This document shows, piece by piece, positions 28,527 through 36,046 of a DNA stretch of 40,741 nucleotides. Source of the stretch: Gammaproteobacteria bacterium. Lineage in GTDB: Bacteria; Pseudomonadota; Gammaproteobacteria; SZUA-229. The position numbers and the translations under genes are program-made. Position 1 is the first letter of the stretch. Each line of letters starts with the position of its first letter. Under the pieces are notes generated by a model. That model had not been told where the DNA came from. It was given only the letters and a program-made list of their open reading frames with translations, and made no database searches. The stretch spans positions 1 through 40,741 of the forward strand of contig JAGXGK010000026.1 in NCBI GenBank assembly GCA_024636785.1, written 5' to 3'.

Positions 28527-29639
28527 ATGAAACCGGTACTATTTTCCGCCGATTATCTGACACAGTGCTATTCGGCTAATTATGCGCAGGCGCATGATAA
28601 GTTCAAACAGCGCAGCCATAATCAGTCCAACCATAGTTTTTATCGGGAATTCGTTTACCGTGAAACCGGCCCCGCTGGTGAACCTCTGGTCACTGCTGTC
28701 TCATGGCAGGGTGATGTTGACGCTGCCTGCGTGCTGGTGCTGCAAAGTGCTACCCACGGCGTCGAAGGTTTTGCCGGTTCGGCGATTCAGCTCGACAGCT
28801 TGCAAACGCTGACTGCGAAAAACCTGCCGGCGGGCGTGGCGGTGTTATACATCCATGCGCTCAACCCCTACGGCTTTGCCTGGCTGCGCCGGGTGAATGA
28901 AGAGGGCGTCGATCTGAACCGCAATTTTGTCGATTTTAGCCAGCCGTTGCCGCATAACTCCGGCTATGACCGACTGGCCAACAGCCTGTTGCCTGATCAG
29001 CTGAGTGACTGGGCCAGCGCTACGCAAAGGCTCCACGCCTACCGTGACAAGTGCGGCCAATCAGCACTGGAGCTGGCGATCAGTGGCGGCCAGTACCAGT
29101 TTGCCGATGGCCTTTTTTACGGCGGCATCCAGCCGAGTCAATCGCGGCTGAACCTGGAACAGATTATTGAAGATTATGAATTGCAGAAGCGCCAGAGTGT
29201 CGCGGTAATTGATATTCATAGCGGACTCGGACCATTCGCTTATGGCGAAGTCATCTGCGATCATCCGCCCGCATCAACCGGGGTGAAGCGTGCCCGACAG
29301 TGGTATGGCGACAGTGTTACCGAACCGGCGTTGGGCAGTTCAAGTTCAGTGCCCAAGCAGGGGTTAATCGATTATCTCTGGCATCAGCTGCTGGCCGAAC
29401 GCGTCTGTTTTGTCACCCTCGAATTCGGTACCTACACGATTGATCAGATGTTTGAAGTGTTACGAAAAGATCATTTTCTGCACCGTCAGGATGTCGACTG
29501 GTCGGCCCGCGAAACGCAGCAGGTGAAACAGGCGATACGTCATGTTTTTTATCCCGACAGCGTCGACTGGCAGGAGATGGTGTTGATGCGCGGGCGGCAG
29601 TGTGTGCGTCAGGCGCTACAGGGGTTGGGTCAGTCATGA
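28527..29639 (+). CDS. M14-type metallopeptidase (DUF2817 family)
   Basis: The protein is 370 residues from the ATG at 28527, which has AGG 5 bases upstream; the frame extends 7 codons further to a TTG. Zinc-ligand candidates follow M14 carboxypeptidase spacing: His77 and Glu80 in THGVEG, the DLNRN motif at 129-133, His231 in IDIHSGLG and the catalytic-type glutamate Glu299 in TLEFGTY. There is no signal peptide, so it probably acts in the cytoplasm on a small peptide or amide. The downstream GNAT-peptidase gene overlaps its stop by 4 bases. Context with the ATP-grasp ligase suggests trimming or recycling of the ligase product. Confidence 0.9.
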   Translation: MKPVLFSADYLTQCYSANYAQAHDKFKQRSHNQSNHSFYREFVYRETGPAGEPLVTAVSWQGDVDAACVLVLQSATHGVEGFAGSAIQLDSLQTLTAKNLPAGVAVLYIHALNPYGFAWLRRVNEEGVDLNRNFVDFSQPLPHNSGYDRLANSLLPDQLSDWASATQRLHAYRDKCGQSALELAISGGQYQFADGLFYGGIQPSQSRLNLEQIIEDYELQKRQSVAVIDIHSGLGPFAYGEVICDHPPASTGVKRARQWYGDSVTEPALGSSSSVPKQGLIDYLWHQLLAERVCFVTLEFGTYTIDQMFEVLRKDHFLHRQDVDWSARETQQVKQAIRHVFYPDSVDWQEMVLMRGRQCVRQALQGLGQS

Positions 29640-30763
29640 TGTCATCAACAGCAATGCTTAACTTTTCGTCGGCCACACTCGATGATGTCGATGCGCTGGT
29701 AAAAATTGAGAACCGTTGTTTTGATATTGACCGCATGTCTGCACGCAGCATCAGGCACATGATCCAGAAAGGTAACTGTGATTTTATTCTGGCAAAACAG
29801 CACGGGGTGATCGTCGGTTATAGTCTGGTGCTGTATCACCACGGTACCCATCTGGCGCGGCTCTACTCGTTTGCCGTGTTGCCTGAAGTGCGCGGGCAGG
29901 GCATAGGTGAACAGCTGTTGCACGAAGCCGAGCGGCACGCAGCGTTACGCGACTGTGTCTATATGCGGCTGGAGGTGCATGCAAACAACAGCGGGGCTAT
30001 TCGCATGTACAGGAGATTAGGCTATCAACCTTTTGGTCTGCACAAAGATTATTATGAAGATCACGCCGACGCGTTGCGTTTCGAAAAACGAATTCTGCAC
30101 CTTGAATCGCCGATCGATTATCTACAGGTTCCCTATTATCAGCAGACCACCGATTTCACCTGTGGCTCCGCCAGCCTGATCATGGCCATGCAGGCGCTAC
30201 AGAAAGAGACTCGAGTCGATCGCACGCTTGAGCTGCAACTGTGGCGTGAAGCGACTACTATCTACATGACCTCCGGACACGGTGGCACCAGTCCATTAGG
30301 GCTGGCACTGGCCGCCTGGCGACGGGGCTTTCGTGTCGAAGTTTATGTTAATTCTCACGGACCGCTGTTTCTGGATGGGGTGCGCAATGAAGGCAAGAAA
30401 GCCGTCATGGAGCTGGTGCATGATGATTTTATAAAACAGATTCATGAAACCGATATTTCGCTCAACTACAGCAATCTCAGCTTAATTGAACTCGAAGAGA
30501 AATTTAATCAGGGCGGCATTCCGCTGGTACTGATCAGTTCCTACAGCTATACCCGCAACAAGGCACCGCACTGGGTGGTAGTGTCGGCAATTGACAGGAC
30601 TTTCATCTATATTCACGATCCGGAAGAGGATGTGGAGTCCTACCGTTCGCAAACTGATAATATTTATCTACCCATCGCACGTCAGACTTTTGATAAATCT
30701 TTTTGCTTCGGCAGAACCGGACTGCGTACCTGCGTTATTATTTATAATCGTAACCAGTCTTAA
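29636..30763 (+). CDS. GNAT acetyltransferase fused to C39-like cysteine peptidase
   Basis: The protein is 375 residues from the ATG at 29636, coupled to the M14 gene by an ATGA overlap. Residues about 8-155 form a GNAT fold with acetyl-CoA loop VRGQGIG (about 85-91) and LEVHANNSGAIRMYRRLGY. Residues about 160-370 form a papain/C39-like peptidase with Cys176 (TDFTCGSASLIMAM), His312 (APHWVVVSAID) and Asp328 (YIHDPEED). All three catalytic residues are present. This exact fusion typically neighbours RLAN/RimK ligases. It could acetylate an amine and cleave the same product or a precursor. There is no signal peptide. Confidence 0.92.
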   Translation: MMSSTAMLNFSSATLDDVDALVKIENRCFDIDRMSARSIRHMIQKGNCDFILAKQHGVIVGYSLVLYHHGTHLARLYSFAVLPEVRGQGIGEQLLHEAERHAALRDCVYMRLEVHANNSGAIRMYRRLGYQPFGLHKDYYEDHADALRFEKRILHLESPIDYLQVPYYQQTTDFTCGSASLIMAMQALQKETRVDRTLELQLWREATTIYMTSGHGGTSPLGLALAAWRRGFRVEVYVNSHGPLFLDGVRNEGKKAVMELVHDDFIKQIHETDISLNYSNLSLIELEEKFNQGGIPLVLISSYSYTRNKAPHWVVVSAIDRTFIYIHDPEEDVESYRSQTDNIYLPIARQTFDKSFCFGRTGLRTCVIIYNRNQS

Positions 30764-30830
30764 ATAAAACAAAATTCAATTACTGTCAGTATAAAAAATA
30801 ACAGAGCCCTAATTTTAAGGAGAGGAATCT

Positions 30831-31826
30831 ATGGCTAATTTAAAAGCATCAGAGAAAATTAAAAAAACTAATATTGATAACGCCCGCATTGGCATCGCAC
30901 TGGGAAGTGGTTCAGCGCGCGGCTGGGCGCATATCGGTGTGCTGCAGGCACTGAAAGAGATGGGCATCGAGCCGCATATTGTGGCGGGTTGTTCTATCGG
31001 TGCTCTGGTCGGGGCGGCGTATGCCGGTGATCAACTCGATGAAATGGAAACTATGGTGAAGGCGCTCAAATGGAAAGACATAGTCGGCTATCTGGATATG
31101 TCAGTAATGGGAGGCGGGCTTATTCAGGGTGAAAAAATCGCAAGTTTCCTGCGCGAGCATGTGAAAGAAGCCGATATTGAATCCATGCCCCGGCGCTTTG
31201 CCGCCGTCGCTACCGATCTGGAAAGTGGTCGTGAAGTCTGGCTGCAACAGGGCGATCTACTGGATGCGGTGCGCGCATCGGTGGCACTGCCAGGCCTGTT
31301 TACACCCTTCAATCAGAATGGTCGATGGCTGGTCGATGGCGGTCTGGTCGATCCTGTCCCGGTTTCACTGTGCCGGGCCATGGGCGCGGAGATTGTCATT
31401 GCGGTCGGCTTAAACGTAGATATGGTAGGCAAACATTCACGTACTAATGGCACACAGAAAAGGCTGCCGATAACCGATACTCCGATAGATGAGGATGAGG
31501 ATGAAAACAATCTGGCGTTATGGGACAGGATTTCAAATCAGCTGGAGAAGGTGACACATCTGAAAAAAAACATGCTGCTATCGCGACTGTTCGGCGAAAA
31601 AATCGAATCGCCGGGACTGGTTGATATACTGGCAGGTTCTATCAACATCATGCAGGATCGCATCAGCCGCAGCCGCATGGCCGGTGATCCTCCGGACATC
31701 ATGCTCACACCACGACTTTCGCATCTGGATCTTATGGAGTTTGATCGTGGCACTGTTGCCATTAAAGAAGGTGTGACCTGTGTTGAACGCATGCGCGCCG
31801 AGCTGGAGCATATTGTTTCTGTCTGA
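30831..31826 (+). CDS. patatin-like phospholipase (RssA-like)
   Basis: The 331-residue patatin-domain protein has an oxyanion loop GSGSARGWAHIG, nucleophile elbow GCSIG (Ser55) and catalytic DGG (169-171, in VDGGLVDPVP), so the Ser-Asp dyad is intact. The start is backed by a strong AAGGAGAGG ribosome site. There is no export signal. It lies 67 bases after the GNAT-peptidase gene on the same strand and could be cotranscribed, although its functional link to the ligase cluster is unproven. A basic, partly acidic spacer (about residues 205-230) is not conserved in the family. Confidence 0.92.
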   Translation: MANLKASEKIKKTNIDNARIGIALGSGSARGWAHIGVLQALKEMGIEPHIVAGCSIGALVGAAYAGDQLDEMETMVKALKWKDIVGYLDMSVMGGGLIQGEKIASFLREHVKEADIESMPRRFAAVATDLESGREVWLQQGDLLDAVRASVALPGLFTPFNQNGRWLVDGGLVDPVPVSLCRAMGAEIVIAVGLNVDMVGKHSRTNGTQKRLPITDTPIDEDEDENNLALWDRISNQLEKVTHLKKNMLLSRLFGEKIESPGLVDILAGSINIMQDRISRSRMAGDPPDIMLTPRLSHLDLMEFDRGTVAIKEGVTCVERMRAELEHIVSV

Positions 31827-31885
31827 TGAGGTGAGGTGGTTTGTTGAATGCATGTGCCGTAGATAAACCTAAAAACATAAACAAA

Positions 31886-32145
31886 AGCATTCACCGCAGA
31901 GGCGCAGAGAGCGTAGAGAAAAACTAAGATGTTTTTTATTTGTAATAATTTACCATAGAGGCGCAGAGGCACAGAGAAAAGCTGATTGGTTGATCATTGT
32001 CATCCAGAACCAGGGGGATCTTGCAAATCAAAAAGACCCTAAAGTTTTTCTCCGCGTTCTCCGCGTTCTCTGCGGTAAAAGCTTTTAATTAAAAGCTTAA
32101 GGTTTCTCTGCGCCTCTGCGCCTCCGCGCCTCTGCGGTGAAAGAT
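31886..32145. repeat. CGCAGAG composite inverted-repeat cluster after the patatin gene
   Basis: Left units (TTCACCGCAGAGGCGCAGAG from 31889, and TAGAGGCGCAGAGGCACAGA near 31955) face right units (TTCTCCGCGTTCTCCGCGTT near 32047 and CTCTGCGCCTCTGCGCCTCC near 32106). A half copy of the TGTCAT-type repeat sits in the middle (about 31999-32022). Together with the next entries it fills the 31827-32494 gap, in which I see no gene. Confidence 0.8.
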
Positions 32146-32207
32146 GTTTTAAGATACAAAGTTGGGATGACGCAGGATGCACAACGGTTTTGGTTGGTCT
32201 CGGGATT

Positions 32208-32240
32208 TTGTTGGGGTTCGTGCCTCTACCCAACCTACGC
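32208..32240. repeat. TTGTTGGG...CCCAACCTACG dispersed repeat
   Basis: TTGTTGGGGTTCG is followed after a few bases by CTACCCAACCTACG, a short imperfect inverted repeat of a kind scattered between genes in many gammaproteobacteria. It is recognised by pattern only. Confidence 0.5.
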
Positions 32241-32309
32241 TATAACGGTTTAAGTTTTTTCGTGGGCATTTTGGGTAAATGTTTTGTGATTAGTTTTACT
32301 GCTTAAACC

Positions 32310-32347
32310 ACCCTCACCCCAGCCCTCTCCCTGATGGAGAGGGGGCT
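32310..32347. repeat. CCCTCACCCCAGCCCTCTCC-type repeat with hairpin
   Basis: The perfect 8-base stem CCCTCTCC (32323-32330) and GGAGAGGG (32336-32343) has a 5-base loop, inside the widespread CCCTCACCCC...CCCTCTCCC intergenic repeat. T-rich sequence follows some 15 bases later, so terminator activity for the patatin gene is possible but not clear. Confidence 0.55.
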
Positions 32348-32404
32348 TGTATCGACGGTTTTTTTGTGTTTTTTTCAGGACTTCTGTCGGCTACTTTTTT
32401 GCAG

Positions 32405-32489
32405 GCCATGAATCATATTTATCTGCGTTTATCTGCGTTTATCTGTAGACCAAAGCACTGTACTTCTCTGCGCTCTCTGCGGTGAAGCA
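32405..32489. repeat. tandem TTTATCTGCG units and a solitary CGCAGAG-type half repeat
   Basis: ATTTATCTGCG, GTTTATCTGCG and GTTTATCTG follow one another from about 32417 as an 11-base direct repeat. TTCTCTGCGCTCTCTGCGGT near 32464-32483 is a right-hand unit of the CGCAGAG family with no left partner nearby. It abuts the end of the exonuclease gene. Confidence 0.6.
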
Positions 32490-32494
32490 CTATG

Positions 32495-33136
32495 TTAGAT
32501 TTTACTTACTCTGACTGATTCACGGCTGAGAAAACCCGTAGCAGCCTGTTTCGATGTGCGGGCGAGTTTCTGCATTACTTCGAAAGGAATCGTTGCAAAT
32601 GAATGCTGGTCTTTTATGTCCTGCATCATTGTTAACCATAAATGTGCTGTCATTTCGGCGTCGGCCATGGCTCTGTGAAAGGTGCCGTCGTTGGGCAGGG
32701 ATTTGTATCTGACCAGTGTACCCAGTTTGTGGTTGGGGGCTTCGGGGTATAGGCGTCTGGCGATGAGCATGGAGCAGGCGAAATTTTCGCGTTGTTTGTA
32801 CCTGACCCGGTTCAGTTCAGCGTCGAGGAAGCGGAAATCAAATGAGGCATTGTGCGCGACCAGATTGAAACCTTCGATGAACTCGGCGAAGGCCAGCATA
32901 ACCTCTTCACAGGGTGCGGATTTTTTAAGCATGCTGTTGCTGATGCCGGTATAGTCTTCAATAAAACGGCTGATGCGCCGGCCCGGATACATCAGTTGCT
33001 GAAAGCGTTCTACCGCTTCGCCGTTGACTAATTTTACCGCGCCGATTTCGATGGCTCTATCGCCACAGTCGGGCGACAGGCCGGTGGTTTCGAAATCCAG
33101 CACTATCACTGTATCGGAGTTTGTCGCTGTTTTCAT
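32495..33136 (-). CDS. DnaQ-like 3'-5' exonuclease
   Basis: The 213-residue DEDDh exonuclease has ExoI residues Asp14 and Glu16 in LDFETTGL, ExoII Asp100 in HNASFDFRFLD and ExoIII His154 and Asp159 in FHRAMADAE. All catalytic residues are present. It resembles stand-alone epsilon-like proofreading nucleases, but no polymerase-binding tail can be identified. It is the last gene of the leftward set DUF2062-nudJ-mnmA-hflD-exonuclease, 15 bases after hflD. Confidence 0.92.
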   Translation of the reverse strand: MKTATNSDTVIVLDFETTGLSPDCGDRAIEIGAVKLVNGEAVERFQQLMYPGRRISRFIEDYTGISNSMLKKSAPCEEVMLAFAEFIEGFNLVAHNASFDFRFLDAELNRVRYKQRENFACSMLIARRLYPEAPNHKLGTLVRYKSLPNDGTFHRAMADAEMTAHLWLTMMQDIKDQHSFATIPFEVMQKLARTSKQAATGFLSRESVRVSKI

Positions 33137-33151
33137 AATGATAATGGTTGA

Positions 33152-33775
33152 CTATAGTTCGGCCAGTAACAGGCGACATTCGTCCAGGTATTTTTTGCGT
33201 GCAAATAAAATGTGCCAGCGTGAGCCGCCACATTGTCGCCACAACACCGCTGCACGGATGCCGGCGAAAAGCAGTGAGCGAATCTTGTTGGCATTGATCT
33301 CATTGCTTAGATGGACACGTTCACCCTGTACCACGATTTTCGGTTGCAGTGTACTGATGGTTTCCTGATAAAGCGCACCGATTTTGGCGAAAACGTTTTC
33401 ATGCATCAAGCTGAAAAAATCCAGTGATTTCTGTATCTCATTCAAGCCATGAGTAACCTGTTCCAGCATTTTGGGGTTGGCTGAAAGTTTCTTCTCTAGT
33501 GCGATCATGGAGATGGCATATTGCGTTACCTGAAGGTTGCGCTCATTTTTTAATGCCCCCAGTTGAGCGTCCAGTGTACGCAATCCGCTGCCGACGCCGG
33601 CGAGGCTGCCGAATACACTTTCTACTGAGCTGGCATCAAAGCGGAACAATGATTCGAGGCTGGATTCGATCAGGGCGCTGTTGGTCATGCCTTTGTTGGC
33701 GATCTGTTCGACCAGTGTAGCGGCCTGAAAGATGCCGGCAAGCGCAATGGTCTGTTCGCGTTTAGTATGTTGCAT
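33152..33775 (-). CDS. hflD: HflD (lysogenization regulator homologue)
   Basis: The 207-residue all-helical protein has the family pattern QTIALAGIFQAATLVEQIA at the N-terminus and a C-terminal RIRSLLFAG-like region (NANKIRSLLFAGIRAAVLWRQ, shortened here as NKIRSLLFAGIRAAVLWR). In E. coli HflD is membrane-associated and binds phage lambda CII; its normal role is unclear. Its place just after mnmA and nudJ is the same as in E. coli. Confidence 0.92.
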   Translation of the reverse strand: MQHTKREQTIALAGIFQAATLVEQIANKGMTNSALIESSLESLFRFDASSVESVFGSLAGVGSGLRTLDAQLGALKNERNLQVTQYAISMIALEKKLSANPKMLEQVTHGLNEIQKSLDFFSLMHENVFAKIGALYQETISTLQPKIVVQGERVHLSNEINANKIRSLLFAGIRAAVLWRQCGGSRWHILFARKKYLDECRLLLAEL

Positions 33776-33827
33776 AGTGGTAATTTAATAAGGCGTTGTT
33801 GGGGGGATGAAAACTGGAGCTACGCTA

Positions 33828-34922
33828 TCAGTTGTTATACATGGTTTCAATGATGCCGCCACCCAGACAGATTTCGTCCTGATAGAACACTACCGACTGA
33901 CCGGGGGTGATGGCTCGTTGCGGTTCGGCAAAACTGACTTTGAAATGATCCTCGTCCAGCTGTTCGACAGTGCATGCCTGATCCGGCTGACGATAGCGAT
34001 TTTTTGCGGTGCAGTTCAGCGGAAAACTCATAGCCTGCGGGTCAACCCAGTGCATCTGTTTGCACTCCAGGGTGTTGTGCAGCATGCGCGGGTGATTGTG
34101 TCCCTGGGCGACGATAAGAATATTATTGTCCAAATCTTTATCTACCACGAACCAGGCATCTTCTTCGGCGTTTTGCCGCCCGCCGATGCCAAGGCCCTTG
34201 CGTTGTCCCATGGTGTAATACATCAGGCCGTTATGCCTGCCGATGGTTTCGCCTTCGGTGGTTTTGATCTCGCCCGGTCTGGCCGGTATATATTGTTTCA
34301 GGAAGGTGTCGAAACGACGCTCACCGATGAAGCAGATGCCAGTGCTGTCTTTTTTGTTGTAAGTGGTCAGACCGCGTTGCTCAGCCAGTTCGCGTATTTT
34401 TTCTTTCTGGTATTCGCCAATCGGAAACAGGCTGTGACTGAGCTGGTGCTGGTTAAGCGTGTAGAGAAAATAACTCTGGTCCTTATTATTGTCCAGCCCG
34501 CGTAACAGTTGCGCTTTGCCATCGACGCTACGGCTGCGGGCATAATGACCGGTGGCGATTTTGTCAGCACCCAGATCCAGCGCATGATCGAGAAAGGCGC
34601 GAAATTTTATTTCCTTGTTGCAGAGAATGTCGGGGTTGGGGGTGCGGCCCGCGCTGTATTCATCGAGAAAATGTTTGAAGACACGATCCCAGTATTCGGT
34701 GGCGAAATTAATGCTGTGCAGTTTGATGCCGAGATCGTCGCACACTGACTGTGCATCGGCCAGATCTTCTGCCGCCGCACAGTATTCGGCGTCGTCATCT
34801 TCTTCCCAGTTTTTCATGAACAGGGCTTCAACTTCGTAACCCTGTTCGAGCAATAACAGCGCGGCTACGGATGAGTCGACGCCGCCTGAAATACCTACAA
34901 TAATTTTTTCCCGCCGGTTCAT
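33828..34922 (-). CDS. mnmA: tRNA 2-thiouridine synthesizing protein MnmA
   Basis: The 364-residue enzyme makes 2-thiouridine at wobble position 34 of Lys, Glu and Gln tRNAs. It has the PP-loop [13 protein letters not shown] (residues 12-24), catalytic Cys101 in [12 protein letters not shown] and Cys196 in [13 protein letters not shown]. The full length is normal. It lies 8 bases after nudJ and upstream of hflD. Sulfur arrives from the Tus relay in E. coli; no tus genes are in this window. Confidence 0.97.
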   Translation of the reverse strand: MNRREKIIVGISGGVDSSVAALLLLEQGYEVEALFMKNWEEDDDAEYCAAAEDLADAQSVCDDLGIKLHSINFATEYWDRVFKHFLDEYSAGRTPNPDILCNKEIKFRAFLDHALDLGADKIATGHYARSRSVDGKAQLLRGLDNNKDQSYFLYTLNQHQLSHSLFPIGEYQKEKIRELAEQRGLTTYNKKDSTGICFIGERRFDTFLKQYIPARPGEIKTTEGETIGRHNGLMYYTMGQRKGLGIGGRQNAEEDAWFVVDKDLDNNILIVAQGHNHPRMLHNTLECKQMHWVDPQAMSFPLNCTAKNRYRQPDQACTVEQLDEDHFKVSFAEPQRAITPGQSVVFYQDEICLGGGIIETMYNN

Positions 34923-34930
34923 GGTGTCGA

Positions 34931-35383
34931 TTATTTCTCGTAGTCAACAGTGCTGAGAATATCCAGCGGGTAACGTCGACCGGCAAGGTAATCATCAATG
35001 TTCTGTATCACCATGGGGCTGCGTAATTTTTTACTATTGAATAACTCTTCCTTACTCAACCACAGTGCGCGCAGAATGCCCTCATCCAGGGCCTGATCGG
35101 CACGAAAATCACTACAGGTGCCACAAAAAGCGAAGCGTAAAAAAGTGCGTTGAGTGTTGGGCTGCGGCCATAAATAGATACCAAGCAGGGCTTCGGGAGT
35201 AAACCGCCATGCGGTCTCTTCGCGTGTTTCGCGAATTACAGCGTCGATCAGATCTTCATGCGGGTCGAGGTGACCTGCGGGCTGGTTATAGACAATTTCG
35301 CCATTGACCGATTCCTCAACGATGAGAAATTTTCCTTCACGTTCGACGATGGCGGCAACAGTGGCGTGGGGTTTCCAGGTCAT
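34931..35383 (-). CDS. nudJ: NUDIX hydrolase NudJ
   Basis: The 150-residue protein has Nudix box residues Gly37, Glu43, Arg51, Glu52, Glu55 and Glu56 (GHLDPHED...RETREETAW). The terminal Gly of the consensus is Ala, which is a small change. E. coli NudJ removes phosphate from HMP-PP and nucleoside di/triphosphates. The gene overlaps the DUF2062 gene upstream by 4 bases (ATGA) and is followed by mnmA after 8 bases. Confidence 0.93.
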   Translation of the reverse strand: MTWKPHATVAAIVEREGKFLIVEESVNGEIVYNQPAGHLDPHEDLIDAVIRETREETAWRFTPEALLGIYLWPQPNTQRTFLRFAFCGTCSDFRADQALDEGILRALWLSKEELFNSKKLRSPMVIQNIDDYLAGRRYPLDILSTVDYEK

Positions 35384-35910
35384 AGGGGTTTCTTATTCTG
35401 TCTTTTGATCTGGTCGCTCTTGCGCTGCTTTCTTACATAGCGACGCCAGATAAAATTGACACTGTAATAACCGGTGACGCTACTGGTAAGGGCGAGTATC
35501 AGGCAGCCGGTGAGAAAAGGCTGCCAGATATTGGTTAGCCCACCCATAACCCAGTCCACTGAGAGTTCCATGTGGAAGGGCCTTTCTGGCACATCAATAA
35601 TCCAGGTGCCCACCACATAGGCGAAATAGAACATGGGCGTCATGGTGACCGGGTTGGTGATCCAGACCAGTGAAACCGACATAGGCAGATTGGCACGCAG
35701 CACAATGGCACCAGCGGCGGCCAGAACCATCTGAAAAGGTACCGGCCACCAGGCAAAAAACAGTCCCACCATAAAAGCGGTGGCGATGGAGCGACGGTTC
35801 ATGTGCCAGAGATTCGGGTCTTGGAGCAGGGTGCCAAACAGGCGCAGTCCTTTGTGTTTTTTGAGTTCATGCGGATCAGGCATGTACTTCTTGAGGAATT
35901 TACGTGGCAT
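35380..35910 (-). CDS. DUF2062 membrane protein
   Basis: The 176-residue protein is an integral-membrane member of the DUF2062 family: a basic N-terminus, then RRSIATAFMVGLFFAWWPVP and MVLAAAGAIVLRANLPMSV, then WITNPVTMTPMFYFAYVVGT and a C-terminal helix FLTGCLILALTSSVTGYY. Its function is unknown. First gene of the leftward operon; its stop overlaps nudJ. Confidence 0.92.
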   Translation of the reverse strand: MPRKFLKKYMPDPHELKKHKGLRLFGTLLQDPNLWHMNRRSIATAFMVGLFFAWWPVPFQMVLAAAGAIVLRANLPMSVSLVWITNPVTMTPMFYFAYVVGTWIIDVPERPFHMELSVDWVMGGLTNIWQPFLTGCLILALTSSVTGYYSVNFIWRRYVRKQRKSDQIKRQNKKPL

Positions 35911-36046
35911 TGAGTGTCGCTTGTCTAAAACAATGGTAGATTATCGTCATTGCGGAGCTCGTTGGCAAACACTGGCGCTAAAGTTGTTTCGTCAGAGTGT
36001 GTTTTTTTGAGCCATATTGACCGGTTTACAGGGAGGTTCGATTGTT

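Noticed and set aside
32039-32233. Minus-strand ORF with PQRRGGAEAQR-type sequence
   Set aside because: It is a translation of the CGCAGAG repeat cluster; this arginine/glycine/glutamate-rich pattern is a familiar spurious product of such repeats.
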